Below are positions 57,839-64,000 of a stretch of DNA of 64,000 bases, in pieces. Where the stretch lies: assembly GCA_031002005.1 (NCBI GenBank), contig JARYHS010009186.1, positions 182,802,437 to 182,866,436 of the forward strand, read 5' to 3'. Both the position numbers and the translations under genes were made by a program. The DNA is from Vandiemenella viatica. Its lineage: Eukaryota; Arthropoda; Insecta; Orthoptera; Morabidae. Below the pieces are notes generated by a model. It ran no database searches. It saw only the letters and a list, made by a program, of their open reading frames with translations, and was not told where the DNA came from. Each line of letters starts with the position of its first letter. Position 1 is the first letter of the stretch.

Positions 57839-59937
57839 TTTAAATTATAAAGAGCTAAATTCGTCGTGTCTTACGACGGTATCATTTCTCGAAGCTGTAG
57901 TTTTTTCTGCCTGTGAACTGTAACAGCCACGAGGGCGAAGTTGCTAGGAAATGTTTTTTTTTTTTTAACATTAATCATACTGCTGGCTGTCCCAGTAGAA
58001 TATTGTACAGGGCTTCTGAAAAGCAACTGAAACTCTTTCTCCTTTTAATTGTTGCACAATAAATATATAGCTAATGTTCTAACAGTTTCCAAATATGTTT
58101 AGATAATACTTAAAAAGTGAGTTTGATCTTACTAGCGAGTAATCACCATTTAAAAGTTTTCAGTCATTTCAGCAGCATACAGTCCACAATTCAGTACTTG
58201 GTTATAACTTTTATTGAAGGTGTATTAACTGAATAACACAGAAACAAGGGATCCATTTCCTTTTCTCTCTTTGTATAACTTTGTTATTTATGATTAGATG
58301 ATTAAAATGTGTTATTCTAAATCATAGTTTGTTGTGTAAGAGTGTGAAGGAAATAGAGGATGTGGTGTCTGGAATTCTTGCGAAAGGGAATCACCAACCG
58401 AACAACGAATTATGATCAACAGTCACATGAGCATTGCCTGCTGCAGAGAAATTCTATGTATAAGTCGCGTCTTTGGAACAAAATAAAGTTATTACGACTC
58501 TTGTGTGTCCACTTCTCTCATTCTGCTGTTAAAAGTGACAGAAAAAAACTCCAATATTTAATTATGTTATTTGTATCATGTTATACCTTAGCCGAGCACC
58601 GAGTGTCTATTCTTGTCCCATATTTGCAACTTATTCTTTTTTTAAATTTTTTAATATTTTTATGTTATAAATCACGTAATTAAAATATTATTAAAAACAA
58701 AAAAAAAAATACACTTTACATATACATGTACGGATATACCTACACAAACACTTTTTGGCTTTGTCTCACTTCTTATAACATTGAGACTTTAAGCAGTTAA
58801 CTTCTAGTCTGGTGAAATGCACTGTACTAAGCTTAGGAGTCCCACATCATGAAGTGGTATTAACCTACCTGTGACCAGATAATTTTCTATTTACCATGAA
58901 AGATTTTGAAGCAAAATATAAGTCTAAAAGACACTAATTACACTAATTGTCCTCGTTATCTGTAGTCATGCCAGATAGCGTAGATACTCCACTGACGGAA
59001 GATACAACTTTCGCTGAGACCTATCCGTAGTTTGATAAGACTTGTATCTGGTTTATTCCTCAGTTTTTGTCTGTTTTCTCGAGACGATATTCTCTTTATC
59101 TCTTCTGCGTGACAGATAACTAATGCTCCGTACAGAAGTTGGCTGACGGTCCTAGCCGATGAGAGATGAGGTCTGCGGTTTACCACTCCATTATAAGAGA
59201 ACTGGAACAATAATCCGCAGCATAATTCCAATAATTGCCTTACTGCCTCAACGGCCGATACATTGCAATAAATTCACACTATCTTGGCAGCTGATGTAAT
59301 TAGTTGCTCTCATCGGTTATGTGTGCGATGTTTGTTTTCGTTTTCAGCGGCCTTACTTACTATTAGTACAGACTTATCATATACTACGGCTGACAAAACA
59401 CAAAAATATTCAACGAGCTTTCTGAATGTCTTTAATAAACTTCTTAGTTTTCTTATCTGTTTTTACTTAAATCAGATTTCAGCTCACAATTACTTGTGTT
59501 TAATCTAGAAGATCTCAACAAGTTCGTGCATACATTCGGCAACATTATAATCATACCTATTTGTTTGATTTGGATTTATTTAAATATATATATATTACTT
59601 GGAAATTAAAAAACAAGCTGCCTTTCCGACTTTTTTCAACGGCGGACTCCTTAGGGATTAGATAATGATCGACAAGATCCCCTTAATAATAATAATAATT
59701 GGGAATCCGCTAGTCTAGAACTGTAATTTGATAGCTCGACTCACATATCACACCTTGTGGCCAGACTTTACATGTTCTAATGCCTCCATTTAAGCTTTCA
59801 TGATTATTAATTTTTTTAATTATGTCTGTGGCCCCTTTACGATAGGTTCAGCGGACCCAAGATTGAGAAACCGTGCACAAAAGTATATCGCTTAAAACTA
59901 ACAAACATAGTTCACAACTAGAATGTTAGTTAAATCC
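57839..59937. other. AT-rich stretch, possible hAT end
   Basis: At 59828-59875 'gtggcccctttacgataggttcagcggacccaagattgagaaaccgtg' looks like the right end of a hAT-type element (complement 'ggtttctcaatcttgggtc'). No left partner or duplication was found. A 107-codon plus frame at 58360-58683 has no recognisable motif. Otherwise nothing. Confidence 0.35.
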
Positions 59938-60155
59938 TGCCGACAGAGGCATACTATGCCATTGTGTCAGAGGTACGACGGCCAGTTCCATTCCTCTGAA
60001 GCCTACAGTTTAACGAGGAATCCGAAACAAGGAAAGTCCTGGAGTAGCTCATATAACCAAACAGAACTCATGTAACCAAACAGGTTCCAGGCCCTACAGG
60101 GATTTAAACCATAGACATTCCATTGAGCTACCAGCCTGCTCACTTAGTACAATTT
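59938..60155 (-). repeat. tRNA-derived SINE, D type
   Basis: On the minus strand the head keeps TAGCTCAATGG (A box) and GGTTTAAATCCCTGTAGGG (B box). The 3' part 'ctggccgtcgtacctctgacacaatggcatagtatgcc' matches the copy at 23219-23400. Confidence 0.6.
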
Positions 60156-62814
60156 AAATCGAGAATAGTCTCCATTATTGTGTAATGATGATGTTTACTT
60201 AAAAATTTTACTTGTTGGATGCGCTTAAATATTGTTATGTTTCTATCGCTGTTCGATCACGTTGGGCTAGCCGGCCGTAATAAATATCTCGTCTCACAGG
60301 TACCAATGTCAACCGCTCGTCTATCAGAGTCGGTGCCGTGAATAAATTTACTAGGACAGCCTCGTAATCGCACGCGTACGAACGAACACCTTCAGTACAC
60401 TGCTTATCAGTGGTAGAGAATCGATCAGGCTATGTATGGATGATATCTGGGAAGATGGCGATCCACGTTACAATGTTTCGTGGCTAAAGCTGATACTAGC
60501 AGAAAGGTGTGGATATCGACGAGATATCGAAAGAGCGAATCACATTCATGTTGATCGTGTTGAGAACTGACGTCCATAGGATTTCAACCGGATGATTTCG
60601 TCGAAACAGAACTTGCTATAGTGAAAAAAAACAGCAAAAAACTTTACAGCAAAACACTCGTGGGTATGATATGGTTGCAATACGTTAGAAAATACATCAT
60701 CAACAGTTAAAAAAAAAAAATGCCAATTTCCAGCATTATTTATTTATTGTACACCATTTGTTTGAGTTCTGTAATAATATCTACTAATCTGGCATTCTAA
60801 TATCAGATAAATATTATTTTTTCTTTGTTTGATATTGTGCTGAGTATCACTTTTCGCTTTGCTGCTGTCGTGCTGTCTGATACGTAAAAATGCAACGCGT
60901 TTTACCTATTTTTAACATTAGTTATAATATTTTTCACTCATATAGCTGTCGTAATTTAGTTATTCCTCTTTGCCTCCGATATGGCACAAGTTTTATTCAT
61001 TTTTTCTTGCATTTGTTGACTAATTGTGTGACCCCTCGCGTAAAGAAAAAAAAACCAGATTTTAAAATCATTATAAAAAGTTTAAATTTTTAAAGAAAAA
61101 CAGGAATTACTTTGTTATTGTGTTTGTTTTCATTGCAGAAAAACATAAGAGGATTTATCATATTTATATTTCTGAATCAGAGCTAGAAGGAGAATAATTG
61201 AAATTTGAAATTGGATTTGCCATTGGGGTATGGCCTCTATTACAATTAAATTAAATTTTGAAAGAGGTAATGTTAAGAGTTTTAGCAGCAATACTACAAT
61301 TACAAAACTGTAACCTACTATGTGGTCATACATTCGACAATATTTTGACACATGGAGGTAAGGAACTGGTTTACCCCAGTGCCTTGAACAGTTTTAGATC
61401 CATAAACGTCAAGAACCTACCTAGGGACAAAACACTGCTACTAATTAAAACTTCACAACGTAATAACTGAATATAGGTGACTACTTTGAAGCAAAGTTTT
61501 GTGATTTGGTCCATGTGTGCAATGCTCAAAATAAAGGTAGACATAAATTGATGAGCAATTTCATGGATGGTGAACAGTATAAATGAATTTACAAATGTAA
61601 ATAATCAACTGATCCATATGTTTTCAAACTGTGACTATCAGCAACAGGAACTAGTTAGAGCACTGTGCAGTCAAAAGTAGAAGCGTCGAACCTGATTATT
61701 TTTAAATGAATGTATTGATCACTGAAAGTATCACTTAGGCAATTATTTATTCAGCTAAGGAATACGCTAACATTTATAACTTTTTTCGTTAACGTGTCAT
61801 TCGTCATTAGTTTCACAACATATGAAAAACTATACTTTCACAATACCGAATATTGTCACTGATGCTCAGGCTACCTAAAATCGATGTTGCTTCCAGGTTT
61901 CGTGTAGCCAATAGCCAATAAAAGTGCCACCCAAATACAGGCTACTTTGTACCGTTAGGAGTCCATCCTTGCATTCGCTATGTAGGATAATTTAAAACAG
62001 CAACAATGATCACGACACCGAGTGGCGATGGCCATATCGCAACTGCTGCCAACTGTGGCCACAATAAACTAAAATACCTCCGCTTAAAAAGAGATCATGT
62101 GCGTACCAGGGGAACATTAGTCACTGGCTGCACGCAGCGTCGTGCCAAGAGGTCCGTGCAAACTGCCCCAAGAGTAGATTATGGGTTAGGAAGAAATTCT
62201 CAACTTGGCCTTTCTCCAAGAGAAGACAAACTAACGGCCGGTCAACAAGCATTATTCAGACCAGCACAGCTAATCTTGACGCTGGCACCAACATATTACT
62301 CTTAATTTCTGATACGAATGAGGATCAGCGGTTGATTTGATACAACTCTCGGTCTGTTCCTATCCTACGCTAACCTTTTCACCTCAAAATACCTCTTACA
62401 ATCTATGTCTGATTCGCATATCCTAAACTATATCTGCCTCTGCAGTTATTTCCTTCAACTGTTCTCTCGACTAACAAATTAATTAAACCTGTATATTTTG
62501 TTTCAAGGACAGGTAAAAACAAATGATACGCCCAGACGTGATTAAAACTTCGTGTCCAATGTAAATTCAGAAGGAAAGGAGGAGAGCCAAGAAAAGGGCA
62601 AAACAGAACTGCTTCTCTGCATTTACCTACCCACCCAATACTTCTTTGGTATTTTATCTGCGAATTAACAGCGCAAGTATCAAATCCTGCCCCACGAAGG
62701 CGCGGGCACAGCCAGATGTTTTATAAAATCTACATTATCCGTTTCAAAGTCACAGTTCCAACATGATAAAAAATGGTGGTATTTAATCTTTCTTTGAGGA
62801 AAAAACTTTTTTTT
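60156..62814. other. AT-rich stretch, two unassigned patches
   Basis: A CpG-containing patch at 60241-60600 has no long frame. At 62006-62305 a 99-codon plus frame of near-even base composition ends in ...REDKLTAGQQALFRPAQLIL. It starts with ATG but shows no domain I know and has no promoter or splice support, so it is left unassigned. Confidence 0.35.
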
Positions 62815-62892
62815 TCAGATAGGCATCTAGGATTCGTCAACGTCAGAGTGGTTAGAGCCGGATGGGTATTGTGGACAAGGAATAGGAAATTG
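62815..62892 (-). repeat. B-type SINE 3' fragment
   Basis: On the minus strand 'attccttgtccacaatacccatccggctctaaccactctgacgttgacga' aligns with the B-type end 'attccttcccgttccttattccgtcctctaatgaccttagctgtcgacga'. Confidence 0.5.
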
Positions 62893-64000
62893 TTCAACCC
62901 TCTGTTCATCTTGTAATCCATTCATCTGTAATTTTCTCATCTCAGAATTTTTCGGAAATAAAGGTTACTCAACTAATTACTTGCACGTGTTCACATTTAT
63001 CAATCTTCACTTCTGAAACAATAAAATCGTTGCTGAAGTCACACAGTTCATCATTTGACTCGTGACTCTTCTATACGAAATGAAATACGTTGTTACCACT
63101 CGCAAAGGAATAGATAGGTTCTAAAGGAATTCCGTTACTCTCAGAAGCCTTATTTCGATTGATGTACTTCAATGTTCGATAAATTCCACCCTTACTATTG
63201 CTTTACTGCTCCTCAACGACATGCTCTTCTCTTTCAAGTACATCATTATTCGCTTCCTTACCTCGATATGGCAATTCTGTGTTGCCTTTTCACCTTCCAG
63301 TCTTTTTGCTTTGCTTCGGAGTAGTTTCCTCTCTGAGTTCTTAACGACTGTGAAATAAATCGTCCATCTTTTGTACAAATTTTTCTTTGAGTTTGCCGTA
63401 AGTCGCATCTATGGTTATAGTAGCCATGCACGCATCTACATCGCCTGCAGTTTCTACCATGCTTTAGAAAATTTTTCTTATCGCCTCATTCTTTAGAAGC
63501 TTATATTCCTTTGGTATTCATAATTTTTAATCCTTCCTCTTCATCATTCAAACGTGCCGTCACTTTTTAATGACTTTACAGTTTGTATCCATTCAATTCG
63601 TAATTACTGATGAGTTAACCTGGATATTTCAACCCTCAAAACTGTTATTTCTTTTCGTAATGTATTATCTTCATTATCTTTAGTATTTGGAATACTTTTT
63701 GAAACAACAGTGTAATGTCCAACACCTCTTCATAGTTTGTTCTATACGTTATAACAAATTAAGCAAAGAAAACAAAACAAAAAAATGTATGTGATAAATA
63801 AATAACATTGTGGGAATAATTCAGAACATTCGACAGTCTTGATCAGATTGTAGCACTGAATTACAACTCGTCAATTTGTATATGAGTCGAAAAAACGCCT
63901 CCTCCCAAAGATTTTTTTTTAATGCTGCTTAGTAATGAAATTAAAAGAGTGCAATCAAGCGAATCTCCTCTTCAATTCCAGTACGAAATATCAACGAGAT
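62893..64000. other. AT-rich stretch, no feature seen
   Basis: A 79-codon, Lys/Arg-rich minus-strand frame at 63169-63408 could be a relic of a retroelement linker region, but no diagnostic motif is present. Confidence 0.35.

Overview
The window looks like intergenic or intronic DNA from a large, AT-rich animal genome crowded with repeats. The best guess is a polyneopteran insect (cockroach/termite, stick insect or orthopteran type). This rests on the mix of elements: several tRNA-derived SINE families whose body carries a TTCCATGGTTTCCCAAATC-like core, mariner/Tc1, hAT and Helitron elements typical of arthropods, and RTE-like non-LTR 3' ends. The species is not assigned. There are no bacterial-type operons, no functional tRNA or rRNA genes, and I could not recognise any host protein-coding gene or convincing exon. 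Almost every recognisable protein fragment belongs to a dead transposase or reverse transcriptase.

Layout. 1-7159: mostly featureless AT-rich DNA with an inverted repeat (1877-2171), stacked RTE-like 3' ends (2490-2904) and two SINE copies. 7160-13812: a dense transposon cluster with a 0.9-kb Helitron, a SINE, a 3.1-kb reverse-strand Helitron carrying a GC-rich hAT MITE in its body, and then a 1.97-kb palindromic element whose ~650-bp inverted arms begin TG, end CA and are flanked by a 4-bp duplication. 13.8-25.9 kb: AT-rich DNA with SINEs, a Helitron 5' end, a CpG-rich patch, a 117-bp tandem repeat and a hAT relic. 25.9-28.4 kb: a C-tract-rich MITE, a complete SINE and a dead Tc1 element. 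28.4-38.9 kb: largely featureless, with SINE fragments and one hammerhead-like motif.

38.9-53.2 kb is the richest part: SINEs (one nested inside a mariner), a reverse-transcriptase relic, two CpG-rich islands (40.9-41.25 and 45.5-45.8 kb), four mariner/Tc1-type elements in different states of decay, a perfect 39-bp hairpin, and a Helitron with internal ~185-bp tandem repeats. The best preserved transposase (51975-53075) has only two nonsense codons but has also lost its second catalytic Asp. 53.2-64 kb: SINE fragments, a composite run of Helitron heads with one 3' end at 57838, then AT-rich DNA.

Nothing here forms a working multi-gene system. The most unusual object is the palindromic element at 11842-13812. 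Next come the 39-bp perfect hairpin at 47751-47881 and the hammerhead-like cores. SINE labels A to E are local names used only to group copies within this window.
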